DNA of 6,272 bases from Chloroflexota bacterium (GCA_021786265.1 JAJYNP010000363.1:1-6272), one strand, 5' to 3'; positions 1 to 5,967 are shown, counted from the first letter of the stretch. Translations and numbers: made by a program. Notes: generated from the sequence alone by a model not told the origin.

Positions 1-166
1 CCAGCCCGCGGCTCCGCGCTACTCAGGGGCTCGTCGTGACGGCGCACGGCGATCCTGGCGGCGGACCCCGCGCGCGCTCCCGGGGGTGGCAACTGGCAGG
101 AAGCTCAGCCCGCTGAACGGCCCGACCAGGTTTGCTCGACCATGCGGGCCTGCCACAATGCGGGCC
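1..166. other. Leader region upstream of the first gene, no supported gene
   Basis: No convincing gene is visible here. One forward frame is open from base 3 to a TGA at 114-116 and could be the tail of an upstream gene, but its roughly 37 residues are basic, Gly/Arg-rich and unrecognisable. The frame of the first gene is also open back to the window edge, with a GTG at 86 and ATGs at 158 and 167. The stretch from 130 to 166 holds the probable promoter of the first gene. Confidence 0.4.
132..159 (+). promoter_or_regulatory. Candidate sigma70-type promoter giving a leaderless first gene
   Basis: TTGCTC at 132-137 is followed after 16 bases by CACAAT at 154-159, a weak match to the -35/-10 consensus (3 and 4 of 6 positions). 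A transcript starting 6-7 bases after the -10 would begin at about 166-167, which is the ATG at 167. No Shine-Dalgarno sequence precedes either ATG 158 or ATG 167, so a leaderless mRNA would explain the arrangement. This is inference from weak motifs. Confidence 0.3.
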
Positions 167-1798
167 ATGACCGACCCGGAGCCGACGGTGCCGGACGTGC
201 GCGACCCGGACCCGGCCGTGCCGGACGAGCGCGACCCGGACCTGGCCGTGCCCGACGTGACCGACCCGGAGCCGACTGTGCCGGACGTGCGCGACCCGGA
301 CCCGGCCGTGCCCGACGTGCCTACCCCGGACCTGGCCGTGACCGACCCGGACCTGGCCGTGCCGGACGTGCCCGACCCGGACCCGGCCGTGCCGGACGTG
401 CGCGATCCGTCGCCGCCTCTGACCGGCACCCGCACTCCGTCGCGCCGTGGACGCGCCCGGTTCGCGCGCCTCGCCGTCGCGGTCGCGGTAGTCCTCGCGG
501 CGAGCGTGTCGGCTGTATGGATCCGCGGCGACGTTGCGCACCCGTCGGCCGCTGGGCCGAGCGCCACCGTCGCCTCGGTCCCGACGACCACGGCCGGTCC
601 GACGGCCGCGGCCGGTCCGACGACCGCGGCGGTTGCGACTCCGCTCCTGTCGCCCACGCCCGTCCCGTCGCAGGACCTCGCCGCCGAGGTTGCCGCGGTC
701 GAGGCCCAGGTGCCGCCGCTCCGCCAGCTCGAGCCCCTGCGCACCGTCCCCACGCGGATCATCGACCCCGCGCAGCTCCGCCAGTCGCTCGAGCAGCAGC
801 TCGACGCCCCGGACACCGCCGCCGCGATGGCCGCCGAGCAGGACCTCCTGGTCCGCCTCGGCCTCGCCAGTCCCGGCCTCGACCTCCGCGCCCTGTCGCT
901 GGCCACCCTCTCCTCGCAGGTCCTGGGCCTGTACGACCCCGCGACCCACTCGATGACGATCGTCAACCGCATCGGCGACTTCGGCCTGACCGCGCGCTTC
1001 ACGGTCGCGCACGAGTACACGCACGCCCTCCAGGACCAGCACTTCGACTTTGCGAAGCTCGGCGCGAACGACTCGTTCCCGACCGACCGGGTGCTGGCGC
1101 TGCACGCGCTGATCGAGGGCGACGCGACCCTGCTCAGCGGCCTGTGGATGCAGGCCCACATCTCGCTCTCCGACCTGCTGGATCTCGGACAGCTGCTCCT
1201 GCAGTCGCTTCAGCCGCCGGTGCCCCCCGGCACGCCGGCCCTGGTCAGCCGCACCCTGCTCTTCCCGTACCTCGACGGGCTGTCGTTCGTGACGGCGCTC
1301 TACCAGGAGGGCGGCTGGACGGCGGTGGACCGGGCCTACGCGCGGCCGCCGGGCTCCACGTCCGAGATCCTGCACCCCGATCGCTACCTGGCCGGCTGGC
1401 ACCCGACGCCGGTGGTCGCGCCGGCGCTCGGCAAGACTCTGGGGAGCGGCTGGACGCGCACGTATCTCGACACGATGGGGGAGCTCACGTTCCAGGTCTG
1501 GCTCGCCCAGGCGCTCCCGACTGCCGACGCGACCGGGCTGGCGGCCGACTGGCTGGGCGACCAGGTCGTGGAGTGGAACGGCCCGGCCGGCGCGTGGGTC
1601 ATCGCGTGGCGCTCGACGTGGGCGACGGCCGGCGACGCCGACGCGTTCGCGACGGCGGCCGGACGCCTGCTCGGGGCGTCGCAGGGCGCGGGTGGGGCCG
1701 GCCCCCATCTCGAGAGCGTCTCCGGCAGGACCGTCACGCTGCTGGTCGCCTCCGACCAGCCCACGCTCGACCGCGTCTCTCGGGCGGCGGGCCGCTGA
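167..1798 (+). CDS. Membrane-anchored HEXXH zinc metallopeptidase-like protein with acidic repeat N-terminus
   Basis: Predicted 543-residue type II membrane protein. Residues 3-79 are about eight decapeptides of the form DPxxxVPDVR, very acidic and Pro-rich. A basic stretch (about 91-101, RRGRARFAR) precedes one hydrophobic segment at about 99-118, so the repeats should be cytoplasmic and the rest outside. A Pro/Thr/Ala-rich stalk runs to about residue 170. The globular domain contains LGLYDP (about 253-258) and then HEYTHALQDQHFD, with H282, E283 and H286 as expected zinc ligands and catalytic Glu. An ALIEGDA motif 31 residues later offers E317 as a possible third ligand, a gluzincin-like layout. 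I do not recognise an exact peptidase family or a substrate, and no propeptide is evident. Start choice is uncertain: ATG 167 fits a leaderless transcript; ATG 158 or GTG 86 would add 9 or 27 residues lacking any family look. The next gene follows 75 bases later on the same strand. Confidence 0.8.
   Translation: MTDPEPTVPDVRDPDPAVPDERDPDLAVPDVTDPEPTVPDVRDPDPAVPDVPTPDLAVTDPDLAVPDVPDPDPAVPDVRDPSPPLTGTRTPSRRGRARFARLAVAVAVVLAASVSAVWIRGDVAHPSAAGPSATVASVPTTTAGPTAAAGPTTAAVATPLLSPTPVPSQDLAAEVAAVEAQVPPLRQLEPLRTVPTRIIDPAQLRQSLEQQLDAPDTAAAMAAEQDLLVRLGLASPGLDLRALSLATLSSQVLGLYDPATHSMTIVNRIGDFGLTARFTVAHEYTHALQDQHFDFAKLGANDSFPTDRVLALHALIEGDATLLSGLWMQAHISLSDLLDLGQLLLQSLQPPVPPGTPALVSRTLLFPYLDGLSFVTALYQEGGWTAVDRAYARPPGSTSEILHPDRYLAGWHPTPVVAPALGKTLGSGWTRTYLDTMGELTFQVWLAQALPTADATGLAADWLGDQVVEWNGPAGAWVIAWRSTWATAGDADAFATAAGRLLGASQGAGGAGPHLESVSGRTVTLLVASDQPTLDRVSRAAGR
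173..403 (+). repeat. In-frame 30-bp tandem repeat encoding acidic DPxxxVPDVR decapeptides
   Basis: Units start at 173, 203, 233, 263, 293, then a shortened 21-bp unit at 323, then 344 and 374. The encoded decapeptides alternate between DPEPTVPDVR, DPDPAVPDVR and DPDLAVPDVT variants. Units 173-202 and 263-292 differ by one base, so there is also a higher-order 90-bp duplication. All copy lengths are multiples of three, as expected if expansion and contraction were kept in frame by selection on the protein. Confidence 0.9.
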
Positions 1799-1813
1799 GG
1801 CAACGCGCCGAGG

Positions 1814-1819
1814 CATAAT
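1814..1819 (+). promoter_or_regulatory. Candidate -10 element for the secreted propeller gene
   Basis: CATAAT matches the TATAAT consensus at 5 of 6 positions and stands out in a region with almost no AT runs. It lies 16 bases after the stop of the preceding gene and would give a 5' leader of about 47 bases. No recognisable -35 hexamer sits 16-18 bases upstream, so either it is weak or another sigma factor is used. Confidence 0.4.
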
Positions 1820-1859
1820 CCGGACGTCCCGCACCGGCCATCCCATCGGGCGGGCTCAC

Positions 1860-1865
1860 GGAGGG
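1860..1865 (+). promoter_or_regulatory. Ribosome binding site that decides the GTG start at 1874
   Basis: GGAGGG lies 8 bases before the GTG at 1874. An in-frame GTG at 1865 overlaps this site and so could not use it, which favours 1874 as the true start and removes three residues from the longest frame. Confidence 0.65.
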
Positions 1866-1873
1866 TGACACAG

Positions 1874-3406
1874 GTGAGCGCCCCGCGCCGACTCGCCGCG
1901 ATCCCGGCGATCCTCCTCCTGCTGGCCACGAGCACCTCGCTCGTCACGGCGGCACAACCCCCGGCAAGCGGGGACCCCGCGCCCATCGCGCGGGGACCGC
2001 ACGTCTCGGGCGTGGTCCAGGTGATGGCGCACAAGCCGCCGCACGGCGGGGGTGGGGGAGGCGGTGGGACCGCCACGTGCGGAACGCCCGCCCCTGGCAC
2101 GAGCCCCACGAACTACATCACGAACTGCCATGGCACGGGCCGCCCGGTCAACGAGACGTGGATCGCCACCGGCAGCAGCCCCCTGTACACGGACGCCGCC
2201 GGGAACCCGGCCGCCCTGTTCGCCGGCGCGAACGACTACAACTCGTACAACGGCATCGTGCAGGACGGCTTCTACTGGTCGAGCGACGGCACGACGTGGA
2301 ACGATGCCGGTCCGATCGACGTGTTCCCGCACGCGACGTACAACGCGGCCGGCGACCCGCAGCTGGCGACCGGCGGCGGCTTCGTCTACTACAGCTCGCT
2401 GTTCTTCAACTACTACCGCTGCAACGTCGGTGGCGTGGAGCTGCTCTGGCGCGCTCCCACGAGCACGAGCTGGAGCTACTATCAGATCGCGGCCAACTCG
2501 CAGGCCCAGTTCCAGGACAAACCGGCGCTCGCGGCGGATCCGGCGCACAGCCAGGTCTTCGTCTCGTGGACGCAGTACGCGTCGTGCTCGGGGAACGGGG
2601 TTGCGTCGCCGATCCGAATCGCCGTGTTCTCGACGGGGAGCGGCAAGCCGGTCCTGCAGCAGATCCTCACCGCTCCGGGCTCTATCTACTCCCAGGGCTC
2701 CTCGATCCAGCCCGACGGCAGCGGCGGGTTCTGGATTACGTGGGAGGAGTACCCGAGCGCTACAGCGACGGCGGGCAGCGTGATGCTCGCGCACTGGCTC
2801 GGCGTGGCCGGATGGAGCTCGACGGTCCCCCAGGCCATTGCGACCGACATCGACCTGCCCAGCCCCCTGCCCGGCTTCAACTTCCGGGACAACTCCTTCC
2901 CGGTACTTGCGATGGTGGGCACCACGCCGTGGATCGCGTGGACCGACGCGGCCAGTGGCGTCGGCCAGACGCACGTGGGGACCGGCGCAGGCGCGAGCTC
3001 CCTCATCACCCTGACCGGCAACTCGGCCAGCGACAACCAGTTCTTCCCGGCCATCGTGCCTGACGGCACCGGCGGCGCCTACGTCTCGTTCAGCCAGGCC
3101 GATGGACCGTACACCACGGTCGCCGCGGGGAACAGCTACGACCAGTACGTCGTGGACGTGTCGATCTCCAGCGGGACACCGAACGCCGTGTCGACGGCGA
3201 TGGTGTCGACCGCCCCGTCGTATCCTAACCAGGACACCTTCTTCTCGGGTGGCAAGTTCATCGGCGACTACAACGGCATGACCGTGTTCGGCGCGAGCAG
3301 CTCGACCCCGCACTCGCAGCCGATCTGGACCGACATCCGCGGCCCGGAACCCGCCAGCACCGGCTACTCCGGCTACGAGATGAACTCGATGACGGCGACG
3401 CCGTAG
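1874..3406 (+). CDS. Secreted sialidase/BNR-like beta-propeller protein
   Basis: Predicted 510-residue exported protein. Residues 1-27 form a signal peptide: basic SAPRR, then a hydrophobic core with AIPAILLLLA, then a likely cleavage near VTAA. A linker with eight consecutive glycines (58-65) leads to a beta-sheet-rich, Tyr/Trp/Ser/Gly-rich domain. A canonical Asp-box (SSDGTTW, 136-142) is present. Blade-like strands recur: VFVSWTQY (228-235), GFWITWEEY (285-293), PWIAWTDA (352-359), AYVSFSQAD (402-410), PIWTDIRG (483-490). The FIGDYNG (462-468) plus WTD-R ending is typical of sialidase-superfamily propellers. A sialidase catalytic set (Arg triad, Tyr/Glu pair) cannot be assigned, so the substrate is unknown and it may be a binding or structural propeller. 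Four cysteines in the mature part (about 69, 86, 183, 238) could form disulfides. It follows the metallopeptidase gene by 75 bases but has its own -10-like site. It converges with argS. Confidence 0.8.
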   Translation: MSAPRRLAAIPAILLLLATSTSLVTAAQPPASGDPAPIARGPHVSGVVQVMAHKPPHGGGGGGGGTATCGTPAPGTSPTNYITNCHGTGRPVNETWIATGSSPLYTDAAGNPAALFAGANDYNSYNGIVQDGFYWSSDGTTWNDAGPIDVFPHATYNAAGDPQLATGGGFVYYSSLFFNYYRCNVGGVELLWRAPTSTSWSYYQIAANSQAQFQDKPALAADPAHSQVFVSWTQYASCSGNGVASPIRIAVFSTGSGKPVLQQILTAPGSIYSQGSSIQPDGSGGFWITWEEYPSATATAGSVMLAHWLGVAGWSSTVPQAIATDIDLPSPLPGFNFRDNSFPVLAMVGTTPWIAWTDAASGVGQTHVGTGAGASSLITLTGNSASDNQFFPAIVPDGTGGAYVSFSQADGPYTTVAAGNSYDQYVVDVSISSGTPNAVSTAMVSTAPSYPNQDTFFSGGKFIGDYNGMTVFGASSSTPHSQPIWTDIRGPEPASTGYSGYEMNSMTATP

Positions 3407-3420
3407 CGTCCGCACCCTGA

Positions 3421-3504
3421 GCAGCTCGGCCACCGACAGCTCGGCCGCGCCGCACGCCGCCGGCAGCTCGGCCACCGGCAGCTCGGCCGCGCCGCACGCC
3501 GCCG
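3421..3504. repeat. 42-bp tandem duplication
   Basis: Two direct copies, 3421-3462 and 3463-3504, differ at a single base (A versus G in CACCGRCAGC). Each unit itself contains CAGCTCGGCC twice, so it arose from a shorter motif. The near identity indicates a recent duplication. Confidence 0.95.
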
Positions 3505-3520
3505 GCCGCGCACGTGCCCG

Positions 3521-3724
3521 GATCGGGTTTGCACCGGGTGCACGAACGCGACGAGGCGGGCGGCCAGCGTGCCGGGTCTGTGCGTGGGACGCACAGGAAC
3601 CCCCCGGTTTGGCCCCGGCGGGCCGCTTTCGTGCGCGCCGTGCACGGGAACGACCCGAGACCCGGGCGCGGCGTCGGTTTCGTGCGCCGGGCGCAAAGCG
3701 CGGCTGGTGGCGCGGCGGACGAGT
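3521..3724. repeat. Four 51-bp units, each centred on a short hairpin
   Basis: The dyad centres are at 3536, 3587, 3638 and 3689, exactly 51 bases apart. The dyads are TGCACC-G-GGTGCA (3530-3542), CTGTGCGT-GGG-ACGCACAG (3578-3596), CGTGC-N7-GCACG (3630-3646) and TGCGCC-G-GGCGCA (3683-3695). A core of about 28 bases resembling TTTCGTGCGCCGGGTGCACG, followed by GGAACG, is recognisable in all four, while the rest of each unit has diverged. Several base changes between units preserve pairing (A/T versus G/C on both arms), which hints at selection for the dyad. Related elements may be dispersed in the genome. Confidence 0.8.
3578..3596. other. Perfect 8-bp stem, 3-base loop inverted repeat
   Basis: CTGTGCGT and ACGCACAG flank GGG. 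It is the strongest hairpin in the convergent gap. It lacks a following T run on either strand, so it is not a classical intrinsic terminator, but it could slow polymerase or protect 3' ends. Confidence 0.7.
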
Positions 3725-3726
3725 CG

Positions 3727-3903
3727 GCGGATGCGCGGCGGGCGAGGCGGCGGGCGAGTCGGCGGATGCGCGGCGGGTGCGCCCGGCGGATGCGCGGCGG
3801 GCGAGGCGGCGGGCGAGTCGGCGGATGCGCGCCGTGCACGCCCGGCGGATGCGCGGCGGGCGAGGCGGCGGGCGGGGCGGCGGATGGGTGGCGCGCCCCG
3901 GCG
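3727..3903. repeat. Three 59-bp compound tandem repeats (35-bp A plus 24-bp B modules)
   Basis: Copies begin at 3727, 3786 and 3845. Each has an A module (35 bp) and a B module (24 bp, starting at 3762, 3821, 3880), and both begin GCGGATG. A1 and A2 are identical, A3 differs at two bases, and the B modules are more variable. Because 59 is not a multiple of three, the reading frame changes at every copy, which argues against a coding role. B2 shares the 15-mer TGCGCGCCGTGCACG with the third 51-bp unit. Confidence 0.95.
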
Positions 3904-3913
3904 ACCCGCCCCG

Positions 3914-5956
3914 CTACATCGAATCCGGCGCCGAGATCCCCAGCAGCGCGAGCGTGTTGGCGAGCGCGATGCGCGTCGCCGTCACCAGCGCCAGCCGCGC
4001 GCGGGAGGTGGCCGGGTCGGCCGTGTCGATCACGCGCCGGTCCCGGTAGAAGGCGTGGAAGGCGGTCGCGAGCTCGGTCGCGTACGCGGTCACGCCCTGC
4101 GTCTCGTGCAGCGCCGCCGCGTCCTCGACCACCTCGGGAAGGCGCAGGAGGAGCTTGGCCAGGCCGAGGGCGATCTCATCGTCTCCCAGGGCGCTCGCCA
4201 GCCCCCCCGCAGCTTCGCCGTCCGCCGACTGACCCGGTGCGGCTTCGAAGCCGCCGGGACCGGACCCGGACGGCACCTGGGTAAGGCCGAGCGCCTCCTC
4301 CGCCGAAGCGGGTCGGCCGGGCGAGGCGGGTGGTCCAGCAGGCGCCGGCCCGATACCGAGCCCCGCCTCTGCGGCCTTGCGCAGGATCGAGCTGATCCGG
4401 GCGTGCGCGTACTGCACGTAGTAGACGGGGTTCTCCGACGACTGCTTCTTCGCGAGCTCGATGTCGAAGTCGATGCCGCTGGTGTGGCCACGCGCCGCGA
4501 TGAACCACCGTGCCGCGTCCACCCCGATCTCCTCGAGCAGCTCGTCGAGCGTGATGAACTCGCCCGAGCGCTTGGACATCGAGATCTCCTGGCCGTCGCG
4601 CACGAAGCGCACCCAGGCGATCAGCAGCATCTCGACCGCTGCCTTGTCGAAGCCCATCGCCTCTGCCGCGTTCCGCACGCGCGCCACGGTCCCGTGATGG
4701 TCCGCGCCCCAGACGTAGACCAGGTGGTCGAAGCCGCGGTCGAACTTCTGCAGCAGGTAGCCGATGTCCGACCCGAAGTAGGTGAACTGGCCGTTGGAGC
4801 GGCGCACCACGCGATCCTTGTCGTCGCCGAAGGCGGTCGATCGGAACCAGAGCGCGCCGTCCTGCTCGTAGAGCCAGCCTCCGGCCTGGAGGCGCTCGAT
4901 GGCACGGTCGACCCAGCCGTCGCGGTACAGCGAGCCCTCGCTGGTCCAGACGTCGAAGCGGACGCCGAGACGAGCCAGGCTGGCCTCGATGCCCTGGCGC
5001 ACGCGCTCCGATGCCCACTGGCCGATCATCGCGTCGGCCTCCGTGCCGGTCTCCAGGGCGCGGGCGAGGATCTCGTCGGGGAGCTGCGCCGCGAGGTCGT
5101 GGACGTACGCGCCGCGATAGCCGTCCTCGGGGATGGGGCGCTCTTCGCGGATGGCGAGCACCGACGAGCCGAGCTGGCGGACCTGTGAGCCGAAGTCGTT
5201 GAAGTAGTACTCGCGGGTGACCTGCTGGCCGGCGGCCTCCAGCACGCGGCACAGGAGGTCACCGACGAATGCGCCGCGGGCGTTGCCGATGTGGAGGGGC
5301 CCGGTGGGGTTGGCCGACACGAACTCGACGTTGACGTGCCGGGGGCGGGCGGCGGCGCGGCCGGCGGCGGGGGCGACGGGGGCGACGGGGGCGCGGCCGA
5401 AGGCGGGGGCGACGGGGGCGGCGGGGCCGGGAGCGCCGGGGGCGACTCCAGCGGCCGCCGGGCCGCCCATGGCCGACACCCGGCCGAACGTGGGGCCGGC
5501 GGCGAGGGCGGCCTCCACGGCGCGGAGGACCGCCGCCGGGGCGAGGCGCAGGTTGAGGAAGCCGGGCGGGGCAACCTCCACCGATCCGATTGGGCTGTCG
5601 GGGCTCGGGTCGCGCCGCAACTCGTCCGCGATGGCGCCGGCGATGGCCATGGGGCTGCGGCGGAGGGGCCGGGCGAGCTTCAGGGCCAGGTTCGAGGCGA
5701 AGTCGCCATGTTCCGGGTTGTCGGGGCGGGTGACCTCGACCTCGATGGCGGGCTGGTCGGCGGGGGCGGCGGGGAGGGTGCCGTTCTCGACTGCATGCGC
5801 CCACGCCCGCTCGACCGCCTCGCGTGCTCGGGTGCGCAACGAGGGAGCTGCGTCGGGCGCCAGCCGGGCAGCCGCGCCCGCGTCGGTCGCCAGCCGGGCA
5901 GTCGCGCCTGCGTCGGTCGCGCCTGCGTCGGTCGCCGGGTCGTCGCGGTCGATCAC
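3914..5956 (-). CDS. argS: Arginyl-tRNA synthetase
   Basis: Cytoplasmic class I synthetase that charges tRNA-Arg with arginine using ATP. In the 680-residue product, an Ala/Asp-rich extension (1-36) precedes the ArgS N-terminal (tRNA D-loop recognition) domain, with NPEHGDFASNLALKLA at about 80-95. The catalytic Rossmann domain has VSANPTGPLHIGNARGA with HIGN at 222-225, WGADHHG at about 416-422 and the KMSKS-equivalent MSKRS at 460-464. The alpha-helical DALR anticodon-binding domain starts near YYVQYAHARISSILRKA (512-528), and the protein ends LLGISAPDSM, as the family typically does. Usual length is about 550-600 residues; the excess comes from the N-terminal extension, a Pro/Ala linker (about 160-206) and a Gly/Pro/Ala insertion (about 533-590). 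GTG 5956 is chosen because GGAGG sits 6 bases upstream; an in-frame ATG at 6088 would add 44 residues without family resemblance. Confidence 0.97.
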   Translation of the reverse strand: MIDRDDPATDAGATDAGATARLATDAGAAARLAPDAAPSLRTRAREAVERAWAHAVENGTLPAAPADQPAIEVEVTRPDNPEHGDFASNLALKLARPLRRSPMAIAGAIADELRRDPSPDSPIGSVEVAPPGFLNLRLAPAAVLRAVEAALAAGPTFGRVSAMGGPAAAGVAPGAPGPAAPVAPAFGRAPVAPVAPAAGRAAARPRHVNVEFVSANPTGPLHIGNARGAFVGDLLCRVLEAAGQQVTREYYFNDFGSQVRQLGSSVLAIREERPIPEDGYRGAYVHDLAAQLPDEILARALETGTEADAMIGQWASERVRQGIEASLARLGVRFDVWTSEGSLYRDGWVDRAIERLQAGGWLYEQDGALWFRSTAFGDDKDRVVRRSNGQFTYFGSDIGYLLQKFDRGFDHLVYVWGADHHGTVARVRNAAEAMGFDKAAVEMLLIAWVRFVRDGQEISMSKRSGEFITLDELLEEIGVDAARWFIAARGHTSGIDFDIELAKKQSSENPVYYVQYAHARISSILRKAAEAGLGIGPAPAGPPASPGRPASAEEALGLTQVPSGSGPGGFEAAPGQSADGEAAGGLASALGDDEIALGLAKLLLRLPEVVEDAAALHETQGVTAYATELATAFHAFYRDRRVIDTADPATSRARLALVTATRIALANTLALLGISAPDSM
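4187..4360 (-). other. Low-complexity insertion within the ArgS anticodon-binding domain
   Basis: This codes for about 58 residues rich in Gly, Pro, Ala and Ser, between the first helix pair of the DALR domain (SSILRKAAEAG) and the conserved helix DDEIALGLAKLLLRLPEVVE. Most ArgS proteins have only a short loop here. It is open in the gene's frame with no stop, and conserved sequence resumes in frame on both sides, so it is an insertion and not a frameshift. Confidence 0.75.
5339..5479 (-). other. Pro/Ala repeat linker between ArgS N-terminal and catalytic domains
   Basis: This codes for about 47 residues dominated by Ala, Pro, Gly and Val, with an internal GRAPVAPVAPA-type repeat. At DNA level it is built of GGGGGCGAC-like units. 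It falls exactly between the end of the N-terminal domain (AAGPTFGRV) and the start of the catalytic domain (VNVEFVSANPTG), a place where an interdomain tether can be tolerated. Confidence 0.75.
5859..5933 (-). repeat. 30-bp in-frame tandem repeat in the ArgS N-terminal extension
   Basis: There are two full copies (5859-5888 and 5889-5918, two mismatches) plus a half copy (5919-5933). They encode ATDAGAAARL-type decapeptides just after the start codon, before the first helix of the conserved N-terminal domain. The period equals that of the unrelated repeat in the metallopeptidase gene. Confidence 0.85.
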
Positions 5957-5960
5957 AATC

Positions 5961-5967
5961 TTCCTCC
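5961..5967 (-). promoter_or_regulatory. Strong Shine-Dalgarno site of argS
   Basis: On the minus strand this reads GGAGGAA, with the GGAGG core 6 bases before the GTG at 5956-5954. It fixes the argS start and rules out the longer in-frame ATG frame from 6088. Confidence 0.8.

Larger units (their letters stand above)
3407..3913. other. Convergent intergenic region almost entirely made of tandem repeats
   Basis: This gap between the stop codons of the propeller gene and argS has no supported gene. About 465 of its 507 bases are covered by three abutting arrays: period 42 (3421-3504), period 51 (3521-3724) and period 59 (3727-3903). Only 14 bases separate the first array from the upstream stop, and 10 bases separate the last from the argS stop. 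No T-rich intrinsic terminator is visible, though the 51-bp array contains several hairpins that both converging transcripts would read into. Confidence 0.85.

Noticed and set aside
3..116. Possible C-terminal tail of an upstream plus-strand gene
   Set aside because: About 37 residues without recognisable sequence; open frames of this length are common by chance at this GC content.
23..1846. 607-residue open frame on the minus strand across the first gene
   Set aside because: It is Arg/Gly/Val-rich without domain features and lies antisense to a gene with a membrane segment and an HEYTH motif. It is a by-product of high GC content.
1856..3475. 539-residue open frame on the minus strand across the propeller gene
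   Set aside because: It has Arg/Ala/Val-rich composition and no motif, and it is antisense to a gene with a signal peptide and beta-propeller signatures.
3578..3610. Intrinsic (rho-independent) terminator at the 8-bp perfect hairpin
   Set aside because: No T-rich tract follows the stem on either strand, so it does not meet the usual definition, although it may still affect transcription.
3521..3724. CRISPR-like array (palindromic repeats with about 25-base spacers at constant period)
   Set aside because: The four repeat cores differ from each other at many positions, whereas CRISPR repeats are near identical, and no cas gene is in the window. A degenerate hairpin tandem repeat fits better.
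3258..3839. Minus-strand frames through the repeat arrays giving 14- and 17-residue peptide repeats
   Set aside because: Periods 42 and 51 are multiples of three, so any frame produces periodic peptides on either strand. The adjoining 59-bp array breaks frame at each copy, and no ribosome binding site or domain supports a protein. A decayed repeat protein cannot be fully excluded.
3569..5188. 539-residue open frame on the plus strand across the repeats and argS
   Set aside because: It is antisense to the unmistakable argS, and it begins inside tandem repeats with low-complexity Arg/Gly sequence.
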